DNA from: Candidula unifasciata
Taxonomy: Eukaryota > Mollusca > Gastropoda > Stylommatophora > Geomitridae
Direction of reading: 5' to 3'
DNA length: 64,000 nucleotides
Assembly: GCA_905116865.2 (NCBI GenBank)
Contig: CAJHNH020008379.1
Location: 311,819 to 375,818, forward strand
Position numbers and translations under genes: made by a program. How positions within the stretch are numbered: the stretch's first letter is position 1; every line of letters starts with the position of its first letter. Under the pieces are notes generated by a model, which saw nothing but the letters and a program-made list of their open reading frames with translations, made no database searches and was not told the origin of the DNA. Positions 1-13,394 of the stretch are shown piece after piece.

Positions 1-587
1 ATGCAACCAAGTTTGGAATTTTTTCATGGTAATATTTTGGTTCCACTTTGTTCTTGTGTTCCTCTGGTGATTAGCTATAAAATATGCTGAGGTAATTTTT
101 TGTACATATATTCAGTGCCTGATATTCTACTACAGACATTTTTGTTGGCTGCTTTTGTGTTTTTTACTCACATTATCTCAAGTCATGAATGGCTGCTTGT
201 TGATGTGGTAGCTATTATTTCACACAGCTGATAAATGTCTTTGTGTAAAGGCAACATGTTCTGCTGGTTAACCAAGTACATTTATACTGGATTTTATATA
301 CACAGTACTTTATATCTAGTTTTATATATTTATTTTTCTGTTAGAAATTGTTCTTTGGGTGTGGGCAAAAGTTTTATGAAAGAAATGGTCACAAATCAGT
401 TAAACAACATTTAGAATAGCATTATGTGTTTATTCATTGCATACTTTTGTAAGACATAGTGTTTTTATGATGATTTTATATGTGAATATGTATGTACATA
501 CAACATAGAGGGGAACTGGCTCATAGACAGTATTGTTTCTTGGAAACTACTTTGAAACACTTCAGCCATAATAAATGCCATAATGTC

Positions 588-741
588 ACAGGTCTGACTT
601 ATTTGCTTTCAGACTGTTGGTTCCTTGTCTCTCAGGCAGATGTACTCCGCCTTCGAAGGAAGCTCCCAATTAGTCTACTCTTTTAGGCAGGAAATGGGTC
701 TATTCTTGTTTTCCCCACAAACTGGCCCCTGGACCCACACA
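588..741 (-). repeat. Family A short interspersed repeat, partial
   Basis: Matches the roughly 270-bp repeat found about 20 times in the window. Full copies read GTGGGTTCCGGG... to a (GAA)n tail. This copy keeps the 5' half only, in reverse orientation, up to ACCCACAC at its end. Confidence 0.75.
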
Positions 742-1434
742 GGAAGTAGCCTAGCTGTAAACCATAATAAAATGTGCCAACCACGCTTTTAAGGACAATC
801 TAAATTCTTGTATCACTTATGGTGAAAAGTATCAATTAATAGCTTTTTTAAATTGAGAGCACTTGTAACTATGATACATCATAAGATATTAAGAAAGCAC
901 AAAATATCCCCCCCCCCCCCCCCCCTAAATCTCTCCATTTGCTGCTGTTGATTTTTGTGTGACTTTTTACATATAATTTTTACACCACAGACTTATGTAC
1001 ATAAATTCTGAACCTTGTTATTATTTCACATTTCTTGTGAAACAGCATTTTCTGTATACTGGGTAATAATTTTCACTGATATAAAAAAAAAAAATGACTT
1101 AATTTTTTATTCCATCGCTTTAATTTTGTTCATGCTGTAATAATTTTGTCCTGATATGCCCTATTTCCAGAGAAGAGGGCAGGTTAATGTAAAAGTGTAG
1201 GGTGCTCTTATGTAGCTGTTTTATAAGGTTGCATAGGGGGGAGGGAGGGGGGGGGGGGGGAATCATCTGAATTTTTCCCATTTTTGATTGCCATCTAAAA
1301 GGTGGCTCGTTAAGTCACTTGGTGTCAATCCTTTGGGTTGCAAACCTAGAGGGAAAAACAGATGAAAAATAATAACATTACTTTTTTTTCTAAGCTCACA
1401 AGTTAATTATAAAATATAAGAATGGTCAAGTATC

Positions 1435-1745
1435 GGTTGACCCGACCTAAATAAGTACCAGCCAGTGTTCTGGGAAGTTTAGGTGGCCAGGGTGATGTTG
1501 ACATCATCACTAACTGAGTGCCACTTTGTCTAGCATCATATGCTAAAAATTATCCATCACTTTACAGGTATAAAAAAAAAGTAATTAAAGAGTTTAAAAC
1601 AAAAAAAGTTAAGACCCATTGGCGTTTCAAAAATTTAGGGCTAGACCCACATTTTTAGAGACCAATCGGCACTCGTGCAGGTGATTTGGTCAGCATACAG
1701 TCAGCCACCTTTATTCCCCTGGACACTTTCTGGTGTCGGCCAAAT
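1435..1745. repeat. Two family C SINE fragments, head to head
   Basis: 1435-1560 is forward and 1620-1745 reverse, so the pair forms an imperfect inverted repeat. Confidence 0.5.
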
Positions 1746-2050
1746 GGCTAAGACGATGTGAATGCTTTGTAATGACGGGGTGCCGGGTTTGATCCCAGCT
1801 GCGGGCCACGCACCTTGCATTGGTTTCGACAGAGGTATCAGGGGGTTGACAGTCCAGAAAGCAATGGCAAACTACTGGACGTTAATTTGCCTTTAGAAAC
1901 CACACAACAGCCAGGGGCTGGTGGGGTTGGTTCTGCAACGTCCTGTAAAGGATACACAACTAACCTTACACTTTCTGGTAAAATTTCAGGATGGATCAAC
2001 CTGGCATCCAAGGTTATTTGATAAAAAATCTGACCCAGTACAGATTTCAA
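1733..2050 (+). repeat. tRNA-derived SINE (family H)
   Basis: The head (1733-1805) has A-box-like GGCCAAATGGCTA and B-box-like GGGTTTGATCCC. The body, from GCACCTTGCATTGGTTT through CACTTTCTGGT, recurs without a head at 2820-3010 and in reverse at 4050-4295. It is not a functional tRNA, since no cloverleaf closes. Confidence 0.6.
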
Positions 2051-2819
2051 CCGAAGTCCCTTGAGCCAGCAGGCAAGCGCCTGCCCACTGCACTGACAAG
2101 GCTCCTTTTTACAGACTCCATGTAAATTACAGTTAAGATGAAACTCTTTATCTGTGCCATCTAGTGTGGACTACATGAATCATCTTGCATGTATCTACAC
2201 AATAGACAGTCAGTTATTGCTACTGGTGGCTTTTTATAACAAATGGCTGTCAGTATTGACCACATGAGCATTGATTGAAAGATGTTTTTAAAAGAAAACA
2301 GATATGGTTGACCTGCTAAAATTCATTGATGCAGCAAGGGGGTGCGACAGAATAGCAAACATATAAACAGATGTGTTTTTAAAAACGTTAAAAAAAGGGC
2401 TTGCATGTGTTTGTGCAGGGGTGACAGAGATGTGTCCGCACTGTGTACCACCTGACCTTGCATTGCTACTGTGTACATTTAAACTGTTTCATATAATACT
2501 TGAAGTTTTCAAGTATAAGAGTGAGAACCTGCAATACAGTCATCTGAGCCAGTTATAGAAATCCATATTTATGTACTTCAACACCTCATATTTGAATTAT
2601 AACTATTCATTTACATTAACACCTATGTGAGGATTATAATGTTTATATATTGAAAGTTTGTGTTTAGAGCCATATGTTCTTGTGTTTTATTTTTTAAAGC
2701 AAATTTTTAGATGTTTTTCTGTATAATTCAACTAGTTTCAGAATTGGGTATTTCTGTGTATTAGTCAGCACATGTAGCTTGTGGATTATGAGCATGTTTC
2801 ATAATTGTAACTTACTAGG

Positions 2820-3010
2820 TTTGGTTCGGCTGTGGGCAATTTGGCTTTGCATTGATTTGAACAATGATAGGGGTTTCAAACTGTTCAGAAAGCAGAAGAC
2901 TTACTGAACATAAGTTGCCTAAAAAACAGCAAAAAGCCAACAAAAGCTGATGTTGGTTTGCAAAATCCTCTAAAGAATATATGCAGCTAACTTCATGTAT
3001 TATAAAGACT
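2820..3010 (+). repeat. Family H SINE body, headless
   Basis: Shares TTGCATTGATTTGAACA and CTGTTCAGAAAGCA segments with the copy at 1810. Confidence 0.5.
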
Positions 3011-3014
3011 CTTA

Positions 3015-3488
3015 TTAATCCAGGTTTAAAAAAAAATCCAATTTTTTTCTTTGGGTTCTTCATTGGGTTCTTGTCTATATACTTAAATTTACATTTCCTT
3101 GTCTTGATATTGTCTCTTTTTTTATGAAGAAAAAAAAAAGTGAAAAACTTATTGTTTTTTTCATCCTATGCATCTGTTATTTGTCTTCCTTCAGCTGTTT
3201 GTTAGTTTGATTGTTTCATGCTTAAAAAAATATTGTAACTTCCACAACTGCTGTTAATCCAGGTTTTTAAAAATCCCATTATTTCATTGGGTTCTTCATT
3301 GGGTTCTTGTCTGTATATACTTAAATTTACATTTCCTTGTCTTGATATTGTCTCTCTGTTTTTATAGAAAAAAACTGAAAAGCTTTTTGTTATTTTCATC
3401 ACATGCATGTTTTTTGTCTTTCGTCAGCCGTTTGTTAGTTTGATTGTTTCATGCTTAAAAAAATATTTTAACTTCCGCAACTGCTGTT
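3015..3488. repeat. Tandem duplication, two copies of about 237 bp
   Basis: 3015-3253 and 3254-3488 align along their length, sharing for example TTCATTGGGTTCTTGTCT and GTTTGTTAGTTTGATTG, with small differences and a varying T run. Confidence 0.85.
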
Positions 3489-4049
3489 TAAAAATATCAG
3501 GTTTATTAGAATTCACTTATATAGGAATTTGTATTTCAGATTTTCAAAATTATTACAAAATGATGTTTAAAACTGTCAAGTTTATAATAACTATTTTATT
3601 GTAAATTTATGACAGAAATGACTGTTGAGAAATGTCTATAAGCACTGAAGGACACACAGGGAATATGGAATTAGGGGACACTAGAACAATCAACTATGGT
3701 TCAACAATAGAACGGTCTGATTTTCATTGACCGAAAGAAAAAGAACAGCAGTGTATGTTCAAAATGAAAACACAAAGCCGCAGAGGGGGACCAAGAAGAA
3801 AATTGATCAGTGGAGGCACTGAAAGCCCTGGCTCGGTGGCTGAGTTGTCGATCATTAGTTGCAATGCAGGCAGAAGATATTGACAAAAGAAGAAGAAATG
3901 GTTATGAGCTTGAATGGGTATATAATTATAACAGCAGCATTGACAGTAGAAATTATGTCATCTTCCCTTAAGAAATTATAATTTGATGAAATATGGCAAA
4001 TGATCTTACAACTAACGGCTTGGAATAAAAGAGAAAGTTTAAAAATTAA

Positions 4050-4295
4050 TGTGTATACCTATAAAGTTAGTTGCGTATCCTTTACACGATGCTGCAGAAT
4101 TAACCACAGCATTTTTTTGGCTGTCGTTTTTCTATGCAGATTTTACGTTCAGTAGTTTGCCATTGTTTCTGATCAGTCAGTTCTTAGTACCACTGTCAAA
4201 ACCAGCGTATGGCGTGCTGCTGCTGAATTGCCCATAGCTGGGCTCGAACCTGGCATTACGAAGCATGTTCACAATGCCTAAGCCACAAATGCCGA
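4050..4295 (-). repeat. Family H SINE with tRNA-like head
   Basis: Reverse copy; the head includes GGGCTCGAACCTGG at 4241-4254, the complement of a B box. Confidence 0.55.
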
Positions 4296-4339
4296 CATGT
4301 ACCTAAAGCAGTATCATTAACAGTAGAAATCATTTAGTA

Positions 4340-5045
4340 TGGATAACCATTCCTCTCCATGGTTTATGTCTTGAAGGGAGATCACCTGTTGAAGTAATGT
4401 CTGCACGACCCAACCAATACTGGCCTCATTTAAGTCTGTTGCCTTTACGTGAATTCAGTTCATCATGCAGTGCGTGTGTAAAGACCTCAGTGATTTTGAG
4501 GTAGGCACACGCCTGATGCATTTCTAGCTGTTTATATCTGGGAGATCTAGTAGGTATCTCCATGCTCTACTTGAAGTGTCTTTGGTGCAGCTAAGTATGA
4601 CGTGCATTTCTTCATTTTGTACCTGTTCCAGTCTATCGATTTGTGTCTTGCTGAGGGTGAGGATTGCAAGTGCATATTCTATGACAGAGAGGATCAAACC
4701 CTGATAGAGGATGACTAGCAGTCTTTGTTGACCACATATGGCAGCCATAACTCTCACTGCAGCCAAACCCTTTCTGGCCTTGTTTATCATTGTATCAACT
4801 TGGAATTTGCATCTAAGGCTCTGATCAAAACCTATTTGCAGTTTTTTTTTAAAGTTCAGTCTTGCTGTCTCTTTACCATTCATATGTACAGAGGGCTTTA
4901 TTTTGTGTACTGGGTGGTTGTTTCAAGAGAACTAAGTTGCAGTCAGTTTTGCAGAGTTAATCTGTGCTCCGGAGGTTTGACACCAATCTGCTATGCGTCT
5001 CAGTTCCTTCTGAAGTTATACCATTCTGCACTAGATAAGCAGTAG
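4340..5045 (-). mobile_element. I-like LINE fragment (RT thumb to linker)
   Basis: Reverse-strand translation gives LRRIADWCQTSGAQINSAKT, then KARKGLAAVRVMAAICGQQR, then LEQVQNEEMHVILSCTKDT, and continues in another frame to GQYWLGRADI. These match the longer copy at 19850-22440. Frames are broken; it is a relic. Confidence 0.8.
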
Positions 5046-5127
5046 CAACATTTGAGCTTACACAGATGTCCTGAAACAATATTAATCCAAGCAAGAAATA
5101 AAACTAGTCTGCTTTGTAATACCATAG

Positions 5128-5320
5128 TCATCAATGACAAAGTGGACGTTGCAGCCAGAAAACCTTCATCAGCCTGCAGCTCATACAGTTATTCAATGAC
5201 AAACAACAAATACATAAATTCACTTTTCTGTCACAAAATTTCCATAACAGGCTTGATTGTTGTTGTAGGCAATAGATGCTGGTAAGGAAGTCACTCATTG
5301 AGGTGGGATCAGTAGTGGGT
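5128..5320. repeat. Repeat shared with 7430-7700
   Basis: Both carry AGTTGCAGC-like then CCTTCATCAGC followed by CA-rich sequence (AACAACAAATACATAA). Only two copies were seen and the family is unknown. Confidence 0.4.
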
Positions 5321-5565
5321 TGTTGATGCAAAAGGCTTGACTCCAAAATTCTTAGAAAGAAACTGTTTTTAGCATTAATGCCCTTAGCAGATAAAGACTC
5401 CCATAGACAGATAAAACGATTCTCAAGAGACTATTGTTATTTAAATGGCTAGACCTAAAAGCAGTAGCGTACACAGAGCTTAATGTTTTAGATATATCGA
5501 CATAACTTATGGCAGGGGCAGTGATCTCAGGTGGGGAGAATATAGATTTATTTACAGTCAGTCGT

Positions 5566-5790
5566 GTTCGCCGGCGGTAAACTATAGTTCTGGTTGTTTG
5601 TCCTTTTCTGGACTGTAGTCCTGTTCCAGAACCTGAGTGTTATGTGCACATCTGTTTTACAAATCTGACTTTTTTTATGCAGACTGTTGGTTCCTTGCCT
5701 CTCAGGCAGATGCACTCCTACTTTGAAGGAAAGCAGCCCATTAGTCAACTCATACGACCTGCTTTTAGGTAGGCAATGGGTATTCAGTCA
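5566..5790 (-). repeat. Family A repeat
   Basis: Reverse-oriented copy covering most of the unit, with the conserved TCTCAGGCAGATGCACTC core. Confidence 0.75.
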
Positions 5791-5944
5791 TCAATTAGTG
5801 GGAACAATCAACGTTGCTTCATTCTATTACCTGACACTAGGGCATATATTGATGGCGTGCCAATGTTACGTAGTCGGTCAGCCAGTTTAATTATAGTTCA
5901 TAAATGAGGTTCATTGTATTCTTTCTTTTAATATATCTTTACTT

Positions 5945-6290
5945 TTACTAAGTAAAGGAGGCGCAGTAGTGCAATAGCTAGCATGCTTTCCAGTCATTCT
6001 AGGTTTAAATCTCTGTCGAAGTGGATTATTACAAATGACCTAGATTCCTATTGCGGTATGGGGTTTTCTGCAGACACACACAAATGATTCTGACTGTCGG
6101 GTCGACCTAGCCTAAATGGGTACAAGGAAATAAATGGGAAGTAAAGGCAGCTTGCCAGCATGATATTAACCGCAATACCCATTGGGTGCCATAAATTTTT
6201 CAAAATACCAGGCAAGTGCCATATGCCCAATGTACCTGAAGATACAGAAATGGCTACTTTATTTACTTTAAACGTCACTAAAACAAAATA
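5945..6290 (+). repeat. tRNA-derived SINE (family C)
   Basis: A tRNA-like head (5955-6020) is followed by the body: CGACCTAGCCTAAATGGGTA, then GGGAAGTAAAGGCAGC, then a 3' part near CCCAATGTACCTGAAG. The same body recurs at 1435-1560, 9040-9230, 9786-10000, 37630-37920, 38400-38535, 50545-50745 and 53845-54115, and in reverse at 1620-1745 and 59840-60000. Confidence 0.65.
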
Positions 6291-8234
6291 ACATGGACAT
6301 TTTAATGTTTCATATTATAATTTGTAACTTATTTAAATTATTCTGAAAACAAAAATCAAAATTTATGCTGTAACATTTATAGTTATCATTTGCCTTTTGA
6401 TGTTTGCATTGTTTTTTTTTTTAAATATGTACGAATGTTTTTTTTCTCCAAGCTGCTATCTGAATGTTTGTTTCCCCTGCAGAGCAGTTAGTCTGGATGC
6501 CAATCCAGCAGGACAATCATTTATAGCCTGTTCAACCTAATAAATGATGATTAGAGCATGTGTTATGGCTACATCAGCTACTTCCCAGGTGTACCCGTCT
6601 GTCTTCATTAAGTCAGAAGTGTGTTTTATTTAGCTATCTGTTTTGCATAAATAAATTTAATTTTTTTGCTTCCAGTCTTCTAACTCTTTCATGCCCAAAC
6701 AACGTAAGATGTATGTTTAATCTTTTTCTTTGTGTCTGTAAAATCAGTCGGTGCTTCCCTGATGTTTATTGATTTGTGTACATAATGTCATGGCATGTTC
6801 AGAAAATCTAGCTTTTACAGTGGGTGCTTCCAATTTGAAAGTAATGCACTTACAATGGTCACTGCTACTTCCTTCCTCAATAAGCAATTCTCCTGGGTCG
6901 GAAAAGTTTGTTTTTTAACAGGGGGAATAGGCTGACATATTTTTTTATGTTTCAGCATGAGTATTATGACAACCAAATGACAATCATCTGTAAAAAAAAA
7001 TTAAAATTCAGAATTATCAAAAGCAGATAAATTTAAAAGAACATTATAGCAATGATTATTTTTTGGATATTAAATGTGCTTATGCAGATGAAGATTTACA
7101 AAAACTATTTTGAAGTAGTAATATGTATCATTGTATTTATCAAGGGATGTTTTTTTTTTCTTCTCAGCATTATTAATAACTGTCTTCCCCAGATTTGTTT
7201 TTTTTTCTTTAAAAAAAAATTTATTGTTTTGCTTAAAATGTTGCTTTAGATTGATAGTGGCAAAATGAATTTGAAACACTTGATAAATTCTGTCCAAATT
7301 TAATTGAACTTGCATTATTATTATCATAGTTTTGACAATTTGAGAGGCATGCAAGCCTAGAAGTTACAGAAAAAAATATCAAACCAAATGAAAAATAGAA
7401 CCAGTCAACTTCACATTATCACTAACACATAATAACAAGGGAAAGTTGCAGCTAGGAAGCCTTCATCAGCACAGTACATGAATATACAGTACCACAAATA
7501 TCAACAACAAAACACATAATCATAAAGATACAGAAGATTGTTAGAATTCTATGGATTAAAAACATTTTTGTTTTGTTTTCAATATCTGAGCATTAAAGAG
7601 ATTCAGTTCACTAACAGTTTCTTATCTTGGAAATTGAATAATAAGGGAAAGCACAGTTTCTGGTAGAAGAGGCGAGGGTGATCACTACAAAGTGGACTAA
7701 TGGCATTAAAGACATTTTTGAAATGGAAATGCATTAGGCATGGGGGGGGGGGGGGGGGGGGTCTGGCAAAGCTTCGAAGTCTTTTTACATTCCTCTGGGC
7801 CTAAAAATCATGTGTATTGGGTTACTTATGCCATGGCCTGATCATTGAGGCTTACGGGAAAATTGTACGTCAGCTTTGGCTTTTGAAAAGTTATGTGGCT
7901 CAAAGGAAAAGCCCCTGTGAATGCTAATTTTAGTGAATTAATTTATATCCCGACTTCCTAAATGTTTGCGCGGGTGCAAAAACAACCTTACTTACTTACT
8001 TAGTCACTCCTCTTCTATCTTGTGGTGTGGAGGTGTGCCAGAGTGATTGCTGGACTTTTCTATCAGCAGTTTTTGTTTTCTGGCTTTGTTCCATTCAAGT
8101 CCTCTGTCAGCCAAGGACTGTTAGAATGGTGTTAACTATGAATCTTGCGAACAGGTCACTTTGGACAAAATGGAAAAGACATTTACAGGAACATACTCAA
8201 AATTGTCGGTTTTGAGACTTCTCTGGCGAAATTG

Positions 8235-8420
8235 TTGAGAATTCTACATTTACAGTGTCGTCTTTCATGCAGGAGACCTGGGTTTGACACCCGGTAAGGT
8301 GATGTAGTTTTTCTGTCAGAGGCGAAACATCCTAACCTGCACAGTCCATGGCAACAGCATTGGCCAAACAGCCCTAAATCCTCATGCTCACAATTCCCGT
8401 GTCTAAACTGCCATAAAAAG
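8235..8420 (+). repeat. tRNA-headed SINE, other body
   Basis: CCTGGGTTTGACACCCGG (8278-8295) is a B-box-like motif. The body differs from families C and H. Confidence 0.4.
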
Positions 8421-9039
8421 TGGTAAAGACCAATATAAGTGACAGTTTTTTGTTTCTTTTTTAAATAAATATTTATCATTATTTCATTGCTTACTTATTT
8501 AAGTATCGACATCATAGCACACCGGTCATACCCACAGATGCTCCATCTCTCGCAGCAAATTTAGATGATGTTTCATTGACAGAACTCATCCCTGTTTTTC
8601 CCCTTCAAATGTCATTGGAACATTATTATGGCTTATTCAGAATATGAGCCTGTTAATTCAGTTGTATACCTGATGAGTTTTAATACACATTTGTACATTT
8701 TTTTTAACGTTGTGCCAGTGTTTCACCAACTTGTAGTTTCAGAATATTAATGATCGGTAACTCACAAATAGATTAAGATTGGAATGAACACATTGCATGG
8801 TGCTTTTAAATAAATATCCCACCTGTTGTTTGCAGTAGTAGTCACAGTTATTGCCTCTGTATTTAGAATAGCATTATATTTACTCAGTAGAATGTATTTA
8901 CTCAGTAATATGTATATATATATATGTACAAAATATAATTATGTACACAGTATCATGTATGCATACAGTACTGTTTTTATCTTACACCTCCGTAGTATTT
9001 TTGAGGAGTTAATGTAATAACATTCAGATCTGCATTGAG

Positions 9040-9230
9040 ATGGATTTTATTCAAAACTGAACTTGGCTCCCAGGTCGATGGATACCAGTTAATGTCCTGG
9101 GAAGTAATGGTGATCATGACGTTGACCACAGCACCCACTGTTTGCTGATCGGTCTGTAAACTTATGGCTCTAGCAATCAAATGCCCGATGCACCAATGGG
9201 AATTTAAAGGGTTCTTAGCCTTTTTTTTTT
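9040..9230 (+). repeat. Family C SINE body
   Basis: Contains GGTCGATGGATACCAG and CTGGGAAGTAATGGTGATCA, matching the family body. Confidence 0.5.
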
Positions 9231-9246
9231 TTTCCAGTTTCATTGT

Positions 9247-9470
9247 GTAGCAGGACCTTTGCAGAACTTCGCTCTCATCACAGTCTGCATGAAGAAATTT
9301 GATCTCTCGTCAGATTTCATGCCTCATGCACTTTCCTACCCAAGGTGTCACTTATATCTTCATGCTCTTCGGCCCTTGCACCTCTCTCCTGGTATCCTTC
9401 CTTCTGCTGTTATTCTTTTCAATCCACCATGTTGCTTGCTATGGTAAAAATATTTCAGTTTCTGAGACAA
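9247..9470. repeat. Family K repeat
   Basis: Shares AGCAGG...TTTGCAGAA, GTCACTTATA and GTATCCTTCCTTCTGCT segments with 38744-38985 and 48098-48320. Probably a LINE tail read in reverse. Confidence 0.5.
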
Positions 9471-9589
9471 GATCTTCCTTGGTATTCAGATCTTTTAGGA
9501 TGTCAGTACTTATTTTCTTCTTGATACTTGATACTTTCTTTAATGTAACATGCATGAGCTGTGGTATTTTAGCATGTTTCCTTGCCGGC

Positions 9590-10000
9590 CCTGTGGCCAT
9601 AGGTTTGAATTCTTCTTTTTCTTCCTTGCATTCACCGGCTGTAAACTATGTCAGAAAGTTCTGGTTTTCACCCACTTCTGAACTTTCATTTTATTCAGAA
9701 CTTGAGTTATGTGCGCACATCTGTTTTGCCAGATCTGGCTTATTTGTATGCAGAGTGTTAGCTCCTTACCTCTCTGGCAAATGGGTTTGAATTCAGGTGG
9801 ATGTGGATCTTTAAGAACTGACTTGCTCCATCTCCTATGTCGTGTCCCAGCAGGGAAATGGGTGCCAAGAAGTGTCTTGAGAAGAAGTAAATAAAGGCAG
9901 CTAGTGTAATGATGGCCACATCACCCATTGAACGTCAATTGCTAAATTAGCACTGTATGCCCAACTGGCCTTAAGGTGCCAAATGGGCTCTTTACTGTGT
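9590..10000 (+). repeat. Family C SINE split by a family A insertion
   Basis: Head at about 9590-9612, body from 9786 (GGCAGCTAGTGTAATGATGG) to CTTAAGGTGCC. Confidence 0.5.
9621..9785 (-). repeat. Family A repeat, inserted in a family C SINE
   Basis: The repeat interrupts a tRNA-headed SINE: GGTTTGAATTC occurs on both sides (about 9603 and 9784), consistent with a target duplication. Confidence 0.65.
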
Positions 10001-10059
10001 TTTTTTTTTTAAAAACTTCATGTTAATGCCTGATTTTATTTGACAAGATTGTGATCCAC

Positions 10060-10290
10060 TATGTTCCGTCGCTTTGCTGGGATAAAAAAATAAAAGATCG
10101 TCATGTTCACCCAGGATCGCCAAAGGGGGGAGCTTTAGGTTATAATTGTGACTGTTATGTGCATCAATTAAAATGACTTAGCACTGCACACTCAACAAAA
10201 TCCCTGAAAAGCACTCCTGCAGTGTTAATGCAATCAAAGGAGACAGACCTAAATGCTGTCCTGACCAGTGATGAAGTTGTTTACCAGCGA
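10060..10290 (+). repeat. Family E repeat
   Basis: Shares GCTTTGCTGG, GAGCTTTAGGTTATAATTGT and CCCTGAAAAG-GACTCC-like segments with 27495-27760. Family unknown. Confidence 0.5.
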
Positions 10291-11414
10291 GCCAGTGGGC
10301 GACCCGGTCGCCAATGGTTGTGATCTCAGTGTTCTGTTGTAGTAGCAACAGTTACTAGTCCCTACCCCCTCCCCTCCCAGCCCTCATCTTGTAACTGAAA
10401 ACTAATTTTTTACATGTTTTTTGGATATTTTATTATAATTACTTAACTAAAGAATTTTGGTATTTACATAGGGATTGTCACTCAGAGGGATTTAGTAATG
10501 ATTACAGTACATGATGTTGTTGACACTTTTCGAGACGGTAGTGTTATATTGTTCTATAGGGAGACATGAGAATCCCACCCCATGGGGATAGTGAGTGTGA
10601 CTGGCAATGCCTGCTCATTTTAAGAGAACATTTTTATTTTCCATAGCACAAAGTGTGGGCAGTATTTATAGACTGTATGTTGCTCCTGCAGCATGATCCC
10701 TCTCTCAACCTGCCTTGTGTACTCTGAAAAAGAGTAACAGCAGTATGTTTAGAACAAAGCCTGCTACAGAAGCTGCTTGATCAGAAGAGCAGTGCCCTGT
10801 CTGTCTGCTTCTTAGCTTCCTTCCTAGACCAGCTGCTGACCAAAGCTAAGGGCCTGGTCTGTTCTCTCATAACATGAAGTTTTCAGGTTGTATTTCATCT
10901 TCCTATTATAAAGCTAGTTTCCTTCCCAATGCACTCCTCTGCCCGAAGCCATCCCACAGTGTGGGTTGTCAGAGTACATAATGACTTGCACATGATCCCA
11001 TACTATAAAATCCATTATATTGAAATGAGTTTGCAGAAGTGAGTAGAATGGGAAGTAAACCGTAAGCTCTATGGAACATGTGAACGGCACAATTAGAGGA
11101 TGATGATGATTGCATACACTGTGTCAAGGAACTCACTGTATGTCCATTGGTTACTTTGCACATCACATGGTTTCCTTTGTATTTCCCCTTCATGACAGCA
11201 ACATCAATGTCCGACACCCAGTGACTCAAGGAGCCGCTGTTCACTGGCCGCTCCAGCAGGAACAAGTACCAGATACTGTGTACAGCCAAATAAAACAGCA
11301 ACAGCTCCCTGGGACTCAAAGAGTTAAAATTGATCCTAATTGCTCAAGTTTGGCTTATCACTAGCTTATTTTAGTTGATGAGTTAATCTGAAAACACACA
11401 GTGGTGCTCCCCAT

Positions 11415-11672
11415 GTAGGTTCCGGGACCCCATTTTTGGGGGGAAAAGAACAGAATGGTCCATTAAAAGCATTTCGTACAAGGCGACTGATTAGGAATGT
11501 TTTCATCAATGTCCGAGTACATTTGCCTGAGAAGCGAGGAACCAACGGTCTGCATATAAATAAGCCAGATCTGTAGAATGGATGTAACTTGAGTTCTGGT
11601 GCAAGACAAAAGTCCAGAAGTGGATGAACAACCAGAACGCTCTAGCTTACAGCTGGTGAGTGCTAAGAAGAA
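11415..11672 (+). repeat. Family A repeat
   Basis: Near full length, from GGTTCCGGGACCCC to a GAAGAAG tail. Confidence 0.75.
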
Positions 11673-12091
11673 GATATATATTAATTAACAACACCCGGTG
11701 TCTGAAAGAGTTAGTAAGGGTTCTAATTGGTTAAGTTTGGCTGCCTGACCAGGCTTTAATAGTTTATCCATTAACACACACATTGATGCCATTGTATGTA
11801 TTTGTTTTTGATCCGCCTCTCCTAATTTCAACATTGTTTTTCATTTTAAACTATTTGATGCATGAAGAGTTCATTTTTGTATGATTTTTTTTCTTTGTAG
11901 CTTCTCTTCTAATCTAGAATATGGAAGAAAGCAGTCTTGTGTCTTGTCTGAAGGCAGAAATACATACACACAATCTTCTTGACCAGACCAGACCCAGTGT
12001 GATGCATTATTTCATAGACGATTATCTGATGGGCAAATGAACCGTGTTATTGATCATTTGCTGTTTAGAGAGATTAATGATGATGACTTAA

Positions 12092-12449
12092 CTCTTTAGT
12101 CCCAGAAAATATGCCAGCCAGATTGCTGAGGGGGGAAATATCCATAGTGAATGATAACTAGCGTTTGACTTTCTTCTTCTTCTTCTTCTTCATCCTCTTC
12201 TTCTTTTATCTACTCTGGAAGCCTTATGCACTGTCATCGATAATATCATACCAAACAGTCTTACATCCTTTCTCATTGGCTGGCCGGTAGACGACATCGT
12301 CGCCATTCGGGACAGTATTTTGGTCTGTCTCCTTCAATCGCATCAACAGTGCAAGACTCCTTTTCATGGCTACTTGGTGGCGAGCAATGCTAAGCTATTC
12401 AAAGGGTAGGACCACTCATACCCCCATGTATTGCCTGGCACTAAATGAA
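12092..12449. mobile_element. Possible TTAA-flanked MITE
   Basis: TTAA at 12088 and 12450; ends CTCTTTAGTCCCAG and CTGGCACTAAATGAA are imperfect inverted repeats. The interior includes a (CTT)n tract at about 12170-12195. Confidence 0.45.
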
Positions 12450-12819
12450 TTAATCTGAGGCAAGTCACATCTGGAATTATTCAAGAATACACTTGAGATA
12501 CCCAGCACTGAAACCTTAATTTTGTTTAGTGTTAACACTTGTTTTTTGTAGTCATAACTTTGTACAGAATTTCTTTGTGTACATACTTCATTATGGTGTA
12601 CTACGGTGGATGAACTTTTGGATGTGCTTGTGTATTTTGTACGCTTTCACAATGTACTGATATCTTTTGGAGATTTTGTAACTACAAACATAATAAGAAC
12701 ACAGTAAAACTAAATAAAAATAATGGTGAACCAATGAACACTGTGTCTGTTGTAGTGTTCTCACATATTTTATTTGACTCCTGTCTCCTGTCTAGAGGAT
12801 TGATTGATACAGGATTGAC

Positions 12820-13205
12820 CCTGTGAGCCTCATTTAGTTAGTTAATCGACAGATTATCCTCATTGCACATTGTACAAGTCCATAAGCGCTCGGATCCCAT
12901 TTTCAGTATATCTCTCAGTGTGTGGCGACTGATAACACCAGTTCTGTGTTGGTTTACTGTTCTTATTTGGCTACCTCTATAGTGTTCATGTTTGGCAACA
13001 CCTCTTTTGAACTGAAGTTCTTGTGGTCTTTTAAGTGTTGCCGATTCAGTGTCATCTGCTGAACTATCTTCTCGCCCTGCCTGCTTGAGCGCATTGAACA
13101 ATGTCCATTGGCCTGGTCAGTTGCTGTTTCTGTACCTACTGTAGCCCTGCCAGCAAGCCAATCTGAGCATTCGTTCCCTTTTATCCAGAGTGTCCTCATT
13201 TAGTG
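12820..13205 (-). mobile_element. I-like LINE 3' end (RNase H tail)
   Basis: Minus-strand frames read GNECSDWLAGRATVGT (end of RNase H), then VNQHRTGVISRHTLRDILK and ERLWTCTMCNEDN. The 3' edge has TTAGTTAGTTAA, the complement of the TAAC tail seen at 23868. Confidence 0.78.
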
Positions 13206-13394
13206 GCAGGCCAGCAGGAGATGAGCCAGGATACCCTGTTCGACTTTATGAGCTTGTAATTTGAGATCATATGGAAAGTATGATCTTACAAAAACATAAT
13301 ATTGTTATTGGGTCAGTCCAGAACCTTGGTTAAAGGGTTCAAAATTTCATTGTTTTAGCCAGCAGAACGCTGTTGTGTGGTCGCAGTACTTTTT

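Noticed and set aside
3202..3604. Small frames around the 237-bp duplication
   Set aside because: Composition is that of AT-rich non-coding DNA and they differ between the two copies.
9299..9790. 163-codon open frame
   Set aside because: It runs through a family K repeat, a SINE head and a family A repeat, so it is chance.
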